Source: Candolleomyces eurysporus (lineage: Eukaryota; Basidiomycota; Agaricomycetes; Agaricales; Psathyrellaceae). Taken from it: 64,000 nucleotides of DNA. This document shows positions 32,862 to 45,321 of the stretch, in pieces; positions within the stretch are counted from its first letter, which is position 1; every line of letters starts with the position of its first letter. The notes below the pieces were generated by a model. The model searched no databases and had not been told where the DNA came from. It saw nothing but the letters and a program-made list of their open reading frames with translations. The translations under genes and the position numbers were made by a program. The DNA lies in NCBI GenBank assembly GCA_027579435.1, contig JANBPK010000774.1, positions 124,001-188,000 of the forward strand. Reading direction: 5' to 3'.

Positions 32862-35800
32862 GCCCACTAGGGATGCGTTCTCTGTACTGTATCTTTCCAA
32901 GGGTTGAAAACGGTCCGTGGGCGGCGATGGGAGGGTATCGAGGACGGTAGGTGGAATGGGGCGTCGTTTAAGGACACGGAAAGGTTCCAGGCAAAAGGGA
33001 GGTGATAAAGCAGTGGAGGTCGAGGAACAATTTATGGTTGCCTCCGACAGCGTTGATCGTTGGCCGCGCAGAAATACAATAACACGGATCAGGGGCACAA
33101 ACTTTGATAGCATGAGAAAGGCGTTTTAACTGCATGGCCGTCCCAGTCGCCGGAATATAGAATGCACAGCATCGTTGAACACCATCCGTTAGGACATGTG
33201 GTCTCAACCTCTATCGGGACCCATGCAAGCCAATAGCAACGGCGTCAGATTACTCGAGCCACAATCCCGGTTCTACAGGTGTGCTTTCAATAGCAAAGAC
33301 AAAGCAGATGCGAGAAAATCAGATTCTGCGAGTTCGATTTCCCTCAAGCTGTTGCTGGTGGCCGGTGGGACATTCATAGCGCCCGTGGCATAGTTTTGAT
33401 GCAACCTCGGGCAGGACGGGTTTCAAAAGACACGAGAAATTATTGTTACTTGTAAATTGAGTTGACCAAATCGGGATCGGTTGACGATGCCATGTTGTCG
33501 TTCGTTGTATTGGTGGTGAAGGACTTTTGTGTTTGCTTCGCGATGGCTTGCCGTCCAAGACATACCAACAAGAGAGTCCATTTATAGTCTCGCCGAATAA
33601 TTGAATAGTCCGATCCATCAGAGCATAGCTCTCTCCGATTTCTATCATTTCGAGCTCGAGTTGATTTTTCATCGACACGTTCGCTTCAAATGGACTTCGA
33701 ATCAGCGGCAAGTCAGCATCAAGCTAAAATCAAGTTGGATACAAGCTAGTGTAAGGTAGCTTGAGCCGCAGTTGTTCGTCCACCTGCCTGTGTCATCCAA
33801 ACCCTGAGCGTGGTAAACGCAATGAGGAATCTTTGGCAGACGTTCGGTCTACTTTGTGTCTTCGCACTTGGCACGTTTCTTGTATCAAGGCATCGTTATC
33901 GGAAGGGTTCGGCCACTACAAGCTAATCATGAGTGATAGCAACTGGCAGCACAGCGCCGGAGAGCGAGGGAGGATACAGGCCGGTCACGAGTTATTGCCC
34001 GTGTCTGTCGATGTGGTTGTCAAGCAATGTCAGGTAAGTATCATGTCTCGACCCTAACACACTGGACTTACACCATGACACAATGCTTTAATATCTCAAT
34101 CTACCAGGCGACCTGCAATCGGGTACGCATCCTTCGAGACTCACCGAGATATCAATAAAGGGGTGTAAATGCACACTAGCTGAAGTAGTGAATAAGTCTC
34201 GTTTGGACAATAGGGACTTGATGAAATCACCGTACCCATTCCAGGAGTTACACGTGTGCTATATGGACTCTCGCATTGACCGTCCCGACGTTCGGACAGT
34301 TCTGAGCGAGTCTTGCGCAAAAGGAGGGTATTGAGTGACGAACAGAAAATACTCAAAGATTGTATCGAGGCGAGCGNTTTTTTGAGTTCCTAGATTGAAC
34401 AATAACTGCCCATGAGTTAGTCGTTGGAGAACGCACGGCACGTTTCCTGCCTTTCCTTAGGCGGATGCCCCGTTTCTGCTTCGCAATCCCTTGATTAAGT
34501 CACTCACACAACCTCGCAGATGCCGATCCTAGGCCCAGATGTTCAACGCAATCTTTTCTTTCGAAAAGACCTCTTGAAATGGTTTAGAACGACCGAGTAT
34601 CCCGAGATGACAAACATGGAAGAAAATCGGACAGGTGAAGACTCTTTGTGCACTCAGTTCAATCGGGGGTCACTCACAGAGACCCGTTTCATCGTACAGG
34701 AGCGCACTCGCTACACCCTTCTCCCCTCGACGAACGGCAAGCCCAACCGCCAGGTCGCTTCAGGCATTGTGCTTTCAGATTGATTCCTTTATTGGGTTCC
34801 AAATGTCGTCGTGGTCCTCTAAAATGAAGGGGGTTAAGGCAATGTAATTTATCGCTGGCCCTAATTAGTGAGCTGACCGTTTAGAAGTTGGCCCAGACAG
34901 CGGCTGGATGAGTGGCCCGTCTGTTCGACGGTCAGCGCTGTTGTGGTTGTAAGCAAAGGCTCGAACGAGAGTAACGCTGACAGTGGCCGTCAGCTTGTGC
35001 GTCGCCATCAACGTCTTGATGTTCAGGGTCAATAGCATGAAGTAGATCTCCTCCACGATTGGTGGTCGCACGGAGAGAATGAGATATGAAGGGTTGAGGA
35101 AAGACAAGGGCAAGAGTCCGGAGCTGGAGTGATTGGAAGGTAGGCTGGCGCTCGACGCCCCCTTCGGGCGGATAACGAAGCAAACCATTCCGGATCTCCG
35201 GGAGGGGCGAAGGGGAGGGAGGAAACGATAGGCGGAAGAACAGTGCATCTTTCAATGATATATAGCTTATATGAGAAACAAGGACAGGTTGCAGCACAAG
35301 GGAAAAGAATGTGAGGAAGGTAACGTACCCGATGACATCACCGTCTTGCCTTATTCGAGACCTACCCAACGGATTCCAACCACCCTGCCAGCAAGAGCCT
35401 CTCTCTACTCAAACGCAAACGTTGTGGAACGCTACTGATCAACGAGGCCCGGATAAAGCGAAGCGAGGCGTGCAAAGCGACGGTGAGACAGTAGCAGCAA
35501 ATCAACGTCTACGGGCCAGTTGAGATTGCGGATGACACCCAGGCCCACGAAAAAGGCATGCCCGTACCGAGCATACACCCCATCTGCAGCCCCTCTTGAG
35601 AGCGTTCTACGTCGATGTGGGTTTTGAGGACGGCAGTGGATACAATTCCGAGGACTTGAGATATTTACTATTTACACTTATTTATTTTCGGTCTGGTCAT
35701 GATGCGACTTACATCAGATCAGACAAAGTTGATAGTGGCTTGGTCGTGGCCATAGCCCGCTCACTGCCTTGCACAACCGGTCACAGTGATTTAACCATGC

Positions 35801-36200
35801 AAAACCAGATTCGACCAGGCGGGCAGGTAAGTTCTTACAATGAAGGTTGCGGTCGGTTGGCTTGACGAGAAATTCTGCCACTATAGGTTGAAGACTTTCT
35901 GACCAGTGGCGGGGTGACACGGACGAGGCTGAGTTAATCGATGCGGTACGATGTTAGCTTCGCTCCATACTCTTGTAAACTTCACCTCGACTCCCAGGTC
36001 TCGTCGTTTTCACTGCACCCTACCCGTCGTTATCTGGGAGAACCGCGAGAATCCACTGATGCCCCTTACTGAATAATAGATTGACTATCATCTGTTGTTG
36101 TCAAGTTGGCAATAGAAACGACTGAAGCACCTTTCTCGTGATCGGTGGTCTAGAGCGGGTACTCTATAGAACCAGTATCTAAGGTAGCGGGAATTCAATT
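32862..36200. other. duplicated region with decayed open frames, no firm gene
   Basis: Unit B counterpart of 25430-29060. A short plus-strand open frame at 33823-33924 would encode a 33-residue membrane peptide (MRNLWQTFGLLCVFALGTFL at its start), and 34520-34783 keeps an 87-codon frame that is broken in unit A. Neither has an identified family. N bases at 34377 and 36234 sit beside T and A runs. Confidence 0.35.
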
Positions 36201-36327
36201 TCTGACAACTACAATGTCCCCGATAACACATTTNAAAAAAAAAACATTTATAGGAAGATGTTGGTCCAACTGGAACCGTCAACGAGCCAACAGTCCCTCT
36301 CAACGCCGTTGCCTGCAAGCCAAGCCC

Positions 36328-36838
36328 ATGCAGCCTATTAGCCTCGCAATTTTGGGCGCCCTCGCCGCCTTTGCCACTCAGGCAGGCGCGACACCCACTA
36401 ATCCTCTGCTTCCTCGTGCTTCTCCTCAACCATGCACGCAGAGGTACGTCTGCCCAGAGCCCAGGCCCTATCCGAACACGCCGGACACTGGCGACGACCC
36501 TGGCCCAACCCGTTTCAAGTGTCGTATCGGCTTCAGCCGGGTTGATCCAAATTTCGCTTTCTGTATTTACGAGAAGGTAAGTCACCCCTGTTTCTGGTCC
36601 CTTGTTGTTCAAGACCACCTGTATCCGCGCTTGCTAACACGTACAAACGTAGGATACGGGCGTTCTAGTTGGTACCACGCCCGGCGGCTTCGAAAGGTTA
36701 TGCTGGAGAAGCGGGAGTCCTAATCCTCAATGTTCCAACCCCTTTCGACGTGCACTTCCAGTTCGTCGAAACGCGGAACCCCTGCAACCTGCGTCTCCTG
36801 TTCTGATGGAACGATTTGCCAAGGCCAAGAGGAAGTAG
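36328..36838 (+). CDS. small secreted six-cysteine protein SSP4
   Basis: Two exons, 36328-36576 and 36653-36838, with a gtaagt...gtag intron, 144 residues, no frame break. Very similar to SSP3 (same signal peptide with ISLAILGALAAFATQAGA, same six-cysteine pattern, tail ending KAKRK). A run of differences, such as GFSRVDPNF in place of GWSSSDPNF, shows the copies are diverging. A catttatagg box lies upstream near 36246. It is convergent with FunK1-C (3' ends about 0.9 kb apart). Function unknown. Confidence 0.75.
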
Positions 36839-37189
36839 ATGCTCCAAACATCTCTTCCCTCTTCCTTTACGAGGACTCAGAGGATTGTCGGTTCACGTTT
36901 GGACTGCTCCATCTATGAACAAGGCATCGATATTTCACACGACATACCGTTCATTTATATCGTTGTACACGGACCTTGTGCCGCTAACGCTAATCCGCCG
37001 GCCTTTCGGACTTTGAAGCTTTTCTTCCATGACATTTGTTGCTATTCTTGATTTCCTTGCGTAGCTCTAACTTGGGCGTTTTTAACGGTCTAATACTCGC
37101 CTGATATTCTTAACTTTTATGAATTCGAGTTAATACACTAGTGCGTCAGTTCAACAACCCCTCGCACCTCTAGCGCGACAACCCATCCC

Positions 37190-37450
37190 GGGGAGGTCCT
37201 CTTTGCGCGACCAGGAACGAATGTCTTCATCACTTCGATTTCAACTTGGCTCGATCGCTCAAGCTCGCGGAGGATTGGGAGCCCAACTGCACCGAAATCC
37301 TCAAAAAGCATCGCTTCATTCATCTTTACCTGCCGGATCGCGAGGGAGTATCCACTTGCTTTTCGTACATCAGAATATCGGATGAAAATCTCCCTCTGCC
37401 TCTCTTGAATCGCCTCACGTCGCTTATCATATCATGCGACTAGGCAGGGA
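37190..37450 (-). pseudogene. unknown gene fragment
   Basis: A continuous minus-strand frame of about 80 codons: KRREAIQERQREIFIRYSDV, then LAIRQVKMNEAMLFEDFGAV and GLPILRELERSSQVEIEVM. It begins without a clear start and may be a single exon of a lost gene. The tandem duplication copied its 3' part to 29921-30245. Family not recognised. Confidence 0.4.
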
Positions 37451-37750
37451 CCACGTCCTGGGCGCCTTGAAGCGCTCTACATTCGACCGTCTACTTTGAA
37501 TGCGCAGGGTGGGAGGAAGACAGTTGGAGATGGCTCAATGGACGATCCGACTTGGAGTCTGGATGGTCATCGTAGTCGTCCTTTGGAGTCATTTATGTTA
37601 CTCAAGGAGAGGTGCACTGATAACTGATGAATTCATCTTCCGTTATTTGTACAAGCATAGTATTCGTATTTAGCATCGCTCGATTGGAACACAAACCGTG
37701 TAAACACATGGAATGTAGCAAGTATTGGATCCAAATTCTTCACTGCAGTA

Positions 37751-40376
37751 CTAATCCACCTTACGACGGCGAGCACGATTCTTGTCGCTATCTTCAGCCT
37801 TCGGGCTGGACTCGGCTGAGGTTCCATCAGCCTTTCTCTTGACATTGAGAGTTGCCAATGTACGACTCGACGGCGGGGCCGTCGTTTTGTCCAACTCCAC
37901 AATGGCAATGTCAAACATCTGGAGAACGCGGTCATAGCTCTGGCGGACCGTCGATTCAGCCAGGAGTCCACTATTGCTCATAGTATCATTCTTCGAGCTC
38001 CTGATCCCTTCCTTCAACAGCGCCATCTCCCGAGTAAACGTATAGAATCCCTGAAGAAGCTTTCGAGAAGCTGTGCTCCAGTGCCTCCCTACGCCAAGCT
38101 TGCACGGATCGGTCGGTTGCTTGGAAAGGATAAAACTTTTCTTGAGCTCGAGATGCTCTTCCATGAGGGAGTAGCTGCCACAGTGCTGATGTTTCACCCA
38201 CTCTTGCATAAATCGATCAACGGGTCTTTGCTTCTGGGAAGGGCCATCGTAGAAATACATGATTGAGGCGAGGACATAGAAAAAGGACTGTAAGTCGTCG
38301 AGATAGTCATGTGTGAGAAATCTGTCGCCGGTTTCTCCGGAAATTCCGTTGATAAGGATGCCAATTGAGAAGAAGAGACAATGACCCTGTTTCGAAAAAA
38401 AAAAGTTGAGTTAGTAAGAGTGTTGGCCGGAATTGAGAGCTTCCGACGACAAATAACACATACAATTACGTCTGCCTCGGGTTTCAGCTCTGAAACCAGC
38501 TTTGCGATGTCGAGGTCGATGAGGATCCCTTCTTGTCCGGGGGGAGCGCGTGGCTTCCCAAGAACGATGTTGGACCATGCAATATCACGATGAAGTAGTT
38601 GAGCTTTCAGATACAAATTTCTATGGCCTGTACATAGTAAGAACGTGGAAAAAGCAGAGTCAGCATTGAAGCAAAGCCCAATGAAATGCAGTGCTTACCT
38701 CCTACGGCATCACGGAGCGCACATAGGAGCTCACTCTCTGATTCAGAACGATGGATATCCTTGCCATATAGCTCTGTGACAATGCGGGAGAGGATCCGAT
38801 TCTCTGCCCAGCGCCGTGCATAGAAGCTCCTACGATTCTCTGGCGGAACGTAGTCGACAGCCTCGAAGTTCTTCGTTTGCCAACCGACATGATCAGCCTC
38901 ATACGAGATCATATGAACGACGCCTTCAAGGTTCCGCGCTCTCTTTAGGTTCTCGTATTCCACTGGTTTAAGGCTACTGTCTTCCGAGTGCTCTGTCCTC
39001 CAGGAGTCCTTGATGAAAAGAACTTTGTTACTTTCGCGGTCTCGAACTGACCAACAAGTTGTTCCTGTGCCGACAATGCTGGAAGCTTGGAACACAGGCC
39101 GAACTGATTCCAGGTCATACGTCTTCTCCACCTTAGTTTCGTCGTCTGTTGTCGTCAAAGTGCCGCTGACCTTTTGTCCGTCAGCATTGAGGCACCATTG
39201 GATGCTGGTATCAAATCCAAGGGTTTCTTCGTCAAGAGAGCATAGGCCAAGAATGATGCGAATAAATAGCTTGATGCGGTATTTGGAGTGGAAATCGTAG
39301 ACATCACCGTGGTGTATGCCACTCCTATCGAAATGAAAGAATCGAAGTGATTCTTGAGCAATGACGCAAGTTTGAACAAATCGGCGGTTCGGTTGCTGAA
39401 AGAATATCTGCCTGCAAAAAGGATTTTTCATCATCAGCTATTGTTAGACTGTTGACATTCCGCCAGTGAGGAAAACATACCGAGCGTAGATGGTATGCAT
39501 CTCAGCGATCTCATTGTCCTGGACCTCGACATCTGAGTCGGTGATTACGTCAATGCAGGTGGCAATGTTGCCGAATCCCACCCCTTGAGAGTCATGCTGT
39601 GGGCGTTCAAACGACGGTCCTTCAGCCACAATAACAAAGGTGGGAGACGAGTAGTGGCTCGCAGCAAATTCCGGCTTTTCTTCTTGGTGAAAAAGTCTCA
39701 GGCCTTGGGTCTTCATGAGATACCGACGTCCACCAAAATCTCCTAACTCCTCCATAATTGCTAAGATAACCTCTGCGAGGCCGTCAATCAGCCCTGTGGC
39801 AGAAGGCACATCATCAACACTGTGGTCAAGTATCCCAATCCATTCCTGCTTCTCCTGGTCATAAAGAGGACAGGTCTCGAGAAACACTTTGATACACTCT
39901 TCCGTCACCACATCTTTATGCAGACAATAATTGAACGACCGGTTGCAGCTGAACATTGAGGAGAGGTCACCCATAACCCTTTCCTTCTGAATCTTGATCA
40001 TGGCTTTGTACATGGTGGCTTCTGCTATATCTTCCGCTTCTCGCTCTGGTTCTGGCTTCTTCAACATAGCTTTCCCAGGCGCGGCAGAGGTTGCGGTGGC
40101 CACGACCTGATTGTCGCTGTCTCCTTGGTTAGGAGAAGATGAGCCACTCTCAGACACCGAACTCGGCTTGGTAGTGCAACCACCCTCAAACGTCGAACCG
40201 TGGTCTGTTTCAGATGTTAGGCCAGCAGCTCCTGGCTGCTTATCGTTGAGTACAGGTCGAGCGTTCGAATCTGGAGCTGAAGCACCAGGCTTTGCAATCT
40301 TCATGGCTTTCTCGGCGGCAGCTGCTGAAGGTTGGTTTTGATCCCCATCGCTGACTGAGGTGCAAGCAGGAGGCAT
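37751..40376 (-). CDS. FunK1-type fungal protein kinase C
   Basis: Four exons: 40376-39481, 39411-38699, 38627-38464 and 38386-37751, GT-AG, phases consistent, 802 residues. The exon plan is that of FunK1-A and -B. Landmarks: TFVIVAEGPSFERP, FFQQPNRRFVQT, RIILGLCSLDEETLGFD, GQKVSGTLTTTDDE, GVVHMISYE, GHRNLYLKAQ, then an intact catalytic loop LLHRDIAWSNIVL and GILIDLDIAKL, followed by HDYLDDLQSFFYV and a basic tail (ARRRKVD). Of the three complete copies this is the only one with a canonical HRD, so it is the best candidate for an active kinase. The long N-terminal region (about 170 residues) is low-complexity, rich in Ser, Glu and Ala. Confidence 0.85.
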
Positions 40377-41240
40377 GACGCGAGAGGCGAGCTGACAATA
40401 ACAAAACTTGAAAGATGAACGGACGCGGAGGGAGAAATTGGTGGGGAAGGCTTGGTGGTGGTTGTGGTAGTTGTGGTCAAGAACATATGACGAAGACCAA
40501 CATATTTATATACCATATCCGCGTGTTCTGTTTATGGGACACAATGGCGGAGGTTTTTAGATGTTGGGAGCCACTCATTTTGGATGTCAATGATTTCGTC
40601 CCGTGAACGTGCCGGCGAGCCTGCACAGACTTTGCACCAATAAAGCACAAGGCGGGCATAATGACATTGTACTTTCAACATTCAGCATCGAACAAATACC
40701 CTTTCGAAATATGTCCATGGGGACAAAACATCAGATTTTGAAGCAAGTGGGGTTCGAATAACGAAAAGAACAGCAGGCTCTGCAGAGAAGACAATCCAAC
40801 ACCTTAAATTCTACCTGAACACAAGTCTTACGGTCATTTACACGTATCTACCTTAACCACTACGCTCGCAGTCGAACAAGCACCACTTTGGCCGTTATCT
40901 TTGTGCAGGTAGTGATAGTGTATAGTTGAGAGAGAAAAGGGCACCGGCAAGTCCGTATGCTGCCACAGGATTCACCTGATTGTGTTCAGCACAATGACGG
41001 ATGTTTAGCCACCGAACATGATATTAGAATGGCCAGGGCGTGGACATTTGATACCGTGCTAAGATCTTCGAACCCTGTTTAAGTAACTCGAATTACGCAC
41101 CATCACCATTCACCAACGCTCCTTTTCCCTTTCCGATCGTCATCCGGGTTTTTGCACCAAGTACTTCTTTTAGACCTCATTCCTCCAACTGCCCCTGAAT
41201 CGAATTTTGGGTCTTGCCCTTTCGAAAGGAGCCTGTGACA
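40377..41240. other. intergenic, no gene seen
   Basis: Promoter side of FunK1-C and 3' side of the tRNA gene. No open frame with support and no repeat recognised. Confidence 0.4.
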
Positions 41241-41245
41241 AAAAA
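41241..41245 (-). terminator. RNA polymerase III T-tract after tRNA-Glu
   Basis: Five T residues on the minus strand directly after the 3' end of the tRNA gene, the usual Pol III termination signal. Confidence 0.7.
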
Positions 41246-41246
41246 T

Positions 41247-41317
41247 TCGGATACGGGGAATCGAACCCCGAGCTGCCGCGTGAGAGGCGGCAATGTTAGC
41301 CGTTACACCATATCCGA
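41247..41317 (-). tRNA. tRNA-Glu (anticodon CTC)
   Basis: A 71-nt cloverleaf on the minus strand. The acceptor arm tcggata pairs with tatccga. The D arm contains the A box (tggtgtaacggc), the anticodon stem gccgc/gcggc encloses a ctctcac loop giving anticodon CTC, and the T arm holds ggttcgattcc (B box). No intron is present. The codon read is GAG. Confidence 0.92.
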
Positions 41318-42574
41318 CACGATTCATCTCGTTTGCCAGGGATCATTCCCAAGGACGACAGACGACACAAACTCGCTGTTTTCTGGCCCTCTTTTCCACG
41401 CGTTCAACTTCTTCGTGCCTACAATGCCGGTTTACAAACAGAAGGGGCTTCGAAAGAGTATTTGAAATGTTAAATATTGAACTTAAAAAGTGATCGGGTT
41501 GGACGGACATGCATTCAAATTCCTTCTTCCGCTCGATTACAGGCCTTGACTTCAAACTATGGAACAGCTACACTTCCCGACGACGCCAAGAGGGAAGACT
41601 CACTTGATTATGAGCAGATGACAGCAAGCAAGGAGGCCTAAGCATATGAGATTCTCCTTCACGGTCACCAGAGTTGCCTTCCATCAGCAACAGCTGACAA
41701 TCTGGGGGCACTTCAAGTTCATGATGAACGTCCACGTCAAATTGTCATCGCCTTCAACGATAAGTCAGATACAAGCTGCCCAAGGGCATCGGGGAGACAA
41801 AACAGCCGTTTGTCCAACCTCTTGGACGAACTGAACTCGGGTTTGAGGTTTAGTCGATAAGGTTTTGAGAGGCGTCGTAAGTGGCGTATCTCCATCTTTC
41901 GTAATTCTACTAATAGATGTAAAAATCGGTAGGCTGGTACATGGTCTAAATATGACCGACATTCTAGTATCCCCACGACATAAGGTATATTGAAGTACGT
42001 ACATCATGGGTTGGTTGATGAGAACACTCTCGCCCGAGTCGAGCGCAAACAGATCCAGAATGGCAGAGTAATCACGGTGAAGCTAAAAACTTCACTGTTT
42101 TGAGCGCTCCGAGCTCATTCAACATTAGAGTGTTTGAGCTTCGTCTGCGGCGCACTGCCTCTGCTTATATCTTCGGAGGCTCCAAACACGAGGATCATTT
42201 TCATTCTTCATCAATCTGACAATCAGCTCCAGGACACCGTCCTCAGAGGCAACGTCGCACTTGGCAGACATTAGGATAAGGGATTTGGTAATTTCGTTTC
42301 TTACTAGGTTCCGTGCAGGCGTTGGGCCTCCCGGGAGAAGCGGATACGAGGCTTAGATCAGCAATCCTGACAATGCCGAGTGGAATCTCAATTTGATCGA
42401 CCTTCTATGTATAGTGGGTCTGATCCATCATCTGTTGCTCTAGCATCAACTACACTGAAACACAGTCTTTTCTACACCTTCAGAAACTATTTTAAGAGAA
42501 CGCTGGCATGACGTGTTTGCGCCCCGTCTCCGAGTCCTTCCCGTCCCTCAACCAGCCGCCGCGGAAGTTTTGCA
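41318..42574. other. no gene seen
   Basis: Only short overlapping open frames; no motif, splice plan or repeat recognised. Confidence 0.35.
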
Positions 42575-44647
42575 ATGGCCAACGTCACTCAAGCCCAGGA
42601 TCAAATCATTCGGCCAGCAGTAGATTTGGGTCCTTACATTGGGGCGATATTGATTGGGTCGTTCGTTGCTCTGGCGCTGTGGGGTACGTTGCTCATCGAA
42701 GTCTTTTCATCTCACTGATTCGAGCTAATCTTCGACAGGCGTGGCTTGTGTGCAAACGTACGTTTTTCGCTCGAAAGGCTCTTACACTTGCTTAAATGAG
42801 GCCCCAGCCTTCAGTTCTTCCTTAGGTGCGTGCCGTGATAAGACCGCTTTTGCATGACACCCCGATGTCTAACGGTTATGAAGTAAATATCCAGGAGACA
42901 CCTGGCGCCTAAAGTCACTGGTACGCTAAAAGTCGTCGAATGCATCGCCATGTATGGTTCCCTCACATAGGCTCTCCGCTTTCGCAGGTGATATGGACGA
43001 TGTAAGTTCAAGATGACTTTCAGTCAACCACGGTCAATACACGAAGATATTCCGATTTACAGGGTATGCGACACCGTAACCAAGTGCCTCATAATAACCG
43101 GAGGTGCGTTCCCAGCAACTTGGATAAGTACCAAGGGATCCAGCGTGCTTATTCCGTTTTCATCTCCCTAGCCTACAAAACCATCGTAAGCGGTGAAGCC
43201 ATGAATCCACTTCGCAACCGTCCAAGAACGTGAGTTGGCGGACTCGGCCGAAATGGTTTCGTTTTGCTCATGTCGTAATCGTCGTGCTTCATGGATCGTA
43301 GAGAATATACAGTATGTTCATCTGCAATCTTTCCTTCAATACGTCGTGTTAACGACTTTGGATTAGCTGACTATTTTGACGACGGTGCGTGAATGAGGGA
43401 TCAAGGTAGCTGGAGTACTCATCTTGCGATGGCGACAGGGATTGGTGTCTGTCCCAGTACAGCTCTTTTTCACATGGAGAATTTGGAGATGTGAGCGATG
43501 GTCAAACTTCCTGTGTGCCACCAGCTGTAAACTGACCTTCGTCCAGTTCGCACTGCAATCCGTTGGGTGTTTGTCAGCGTCTTGGTTTGTCCCCTCGTTT
43601 TTTGACCGGAAGACCGAGCTCTAACGAGTTGTAACTCTCAAGATTCCAACGATCCTGTACCATCTTGGTAAGGCTCGTATCTTCGCTACATTGACCAAAC
43701 CCGCTGACGGAGACCCGCCGAGCCAGCGATGAGTTTCTATCTCACCGTTACATATTTAAAGTACGTCTTTTAGTGCACTCCAGGTTAAGAAAGCTTGGAC
43801 ACTAGCCCATCCTTTGTTTAGCATGAATGTTCCGACTCAAGCCGAGAGAAAACGCGTCGTTGTACGTGTCGTTTATTTTTTTATCACGACTCCGAAACAT
43901 TTGACATAGACTATCGTTATAGGCTTTCGCTTCATCAAATCTATCAGTGGAGGGCTTAGCCAATCTTATTCTCTCTGCCGGTCTATGCACGCTTTTGTGG
44001 CAAACTTACCTCCAAGCGAGCAGCTCGGGGAGAAGGGTTGAATCGTACGCCGTCTTGTTCTATCTTCCACGATCACTCACTCACTCCGCGTCGCAGAACA
44101 TTCTCAATGGTTCATCGACTCATGCTGATGAGCATCAACACTGGACTTTGGACGGCCGCCGTTGGTATTTTAACGATGATTATGGTACGATTCGCTCCCC
44201 CTTCAATGGTGGTAGGCTTTGTTGTTGATCTTAACCTCTAGATTCTCAAATATCCCACCAAATACTACCACATTGGAGTATGCTTCGTGATCTCACCAGT
44301 CTACTGTGTGATGCTCCTTACCAATCTCAATGCTCGAGCGTACATTCGAGATAACGTGAACGTCGTCTCGGAATACAGTACTTCCGATGGTTCGTCTGGA
44401 CTCGGCCTCAAGGATATGTCTCGATCTCGAAGCCGTCGCATGGTACACCTTCAGCTTTCAATAAGATCTGAGTTGGATTCCTAATGTACCTATCAACTAT
44501 TCACAGGGGACTACAACGACAAACAATGCCGACCGAACAATCGTGGGCACGGGGTTGTCAAGAGACTCAAAGCCCATTCATGTCACTATTGAAACGACTA
44601 CTCATGCCACCTACGACGAGCGGAACATTAAGGACGTTTCTGTGTAG
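42575..44647 (+). CDS. DUF6534-like multi-pass membrane protein
   Basis: A gene with many small exons starting MANVTQAQDQIIRPAVDLGP and followed by YIGAILIGSFVALALWG (first membrane segment). Recognisable later exons encode VACVQT, LILRWRQGLVSVPVQLFFTW, LANLILSAGLCTLLWQTYL, HRLMLMSINTGLWTAAVGIL and YYHIGVCFVISPVYC, ending with LLTNLNARAYIRD and a polar C-terminal tail. The order of about seven hydrophobic segments and the closing LNAR motif fit the Agaricomycete DUF6534 integral membrane family, whose function is unknown. The last intron (acceptor at 44506) and stop at 44645-44647 are clear. The region 42900-43700 has several very short exons I could not all fix, so partial decay cannot be excluded. 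Confidence 0.65.
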
Positions 44648-45060
44648 TATAATTTCGGACCCCAGTCTCGTAACATTGCTAAACTCTACTCGACTCGAAC
44701 CCTCGGGCCTGTGGACTGAGTACTTCTTCTTCAACTGCATCCTGTGTTCTCAACCACTACCGATCTTTATCTTACCTTATTCTCTAGCTAATATTCTCCA
44801 AATCCTCAGTTCTCCTAGCCCTTTGTATTGAAGCAACACCAAATATTCGGATTTCTCGGGCTACAAGGAGATTAGCGCCGCTGGCGCTTATCGACCAACG
44901 GCTTGCGGCAGAGCCCGGCCTGTCTACCTTCCTTTCTCGCCGACATATCTGTTGCTTAGAGAAGAATCCGACCTCTCAGCACTTCTCCAAGTATCAGGTG
45001 ACTTACTAATTGATATGCATTTACAAAATCAACGTCATGTCGCTTCAGCACCCAGCGCAA

Positions 45061-45146
45061 TTGGGAGGGCAAATATCCCTCAGTTCACAGCCACATCATA
45101 TCTTATCGGAACCTGGGCCTTGATTGGGAGGGCACAAATCCCTCAG
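45061..45146. promoter_or_regulatory. two 23-bp hairpin repeats upstream of metallothionein 2
   Basis: Two direct copies (45061-45083 and 45124-45146) of ttgggagggca....tccctcag, matching at 21 of 23 positions. Each is itself a small inverted repeat (gaggg/ccctc). They lie 180-260 bp before the metallothionein ATG, where regulatory sites are expected. Regulatory function is inference. Confidence 0.4.
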
Positions 45147-45206
45147 CCAAAGAGCTGAACATAAGATGGCGATGGTGCAAATACGAAACAAATAGTTGTC
45201 TGGGGG

Positions 45207-45212
45207 TATAAA
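45207..45212 (+). promoter_or_regulatory. TATA box of metallothionein 2
   Basis: tataaa 110 bp before the ATG, a distance similar to that in the first metallothionein gene. A second AT-rich word (tttataat, near 45286) lies too close to the ATG to be preferred. Confidence 0.45.
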
Positions 45213-45321
45213 GTCTGGTTTGGGTGGGACCTGAGTCCTCAGAATTCGATCGACCATCGAGCTCTTCCAACAAAGCCAATTCCTCTTTATAATCAGCTTC
45301 CTTCCACCACTATCTCTCACC

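Larger units (their letters stand above)
30250..37410. repeat. direct tandem duplication, unit B
   Basis: Second unit of the duplication described at 22694-30249. It starts with the truncated CHAT gene and ends at about 37410 (tctcttgaat, matching tctcctgaat at the end of unit A), after which sequence unique to the FunK1-C side begins. Unit B is about 0.4 kb shorter than unit A. Confidence 0.8.
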
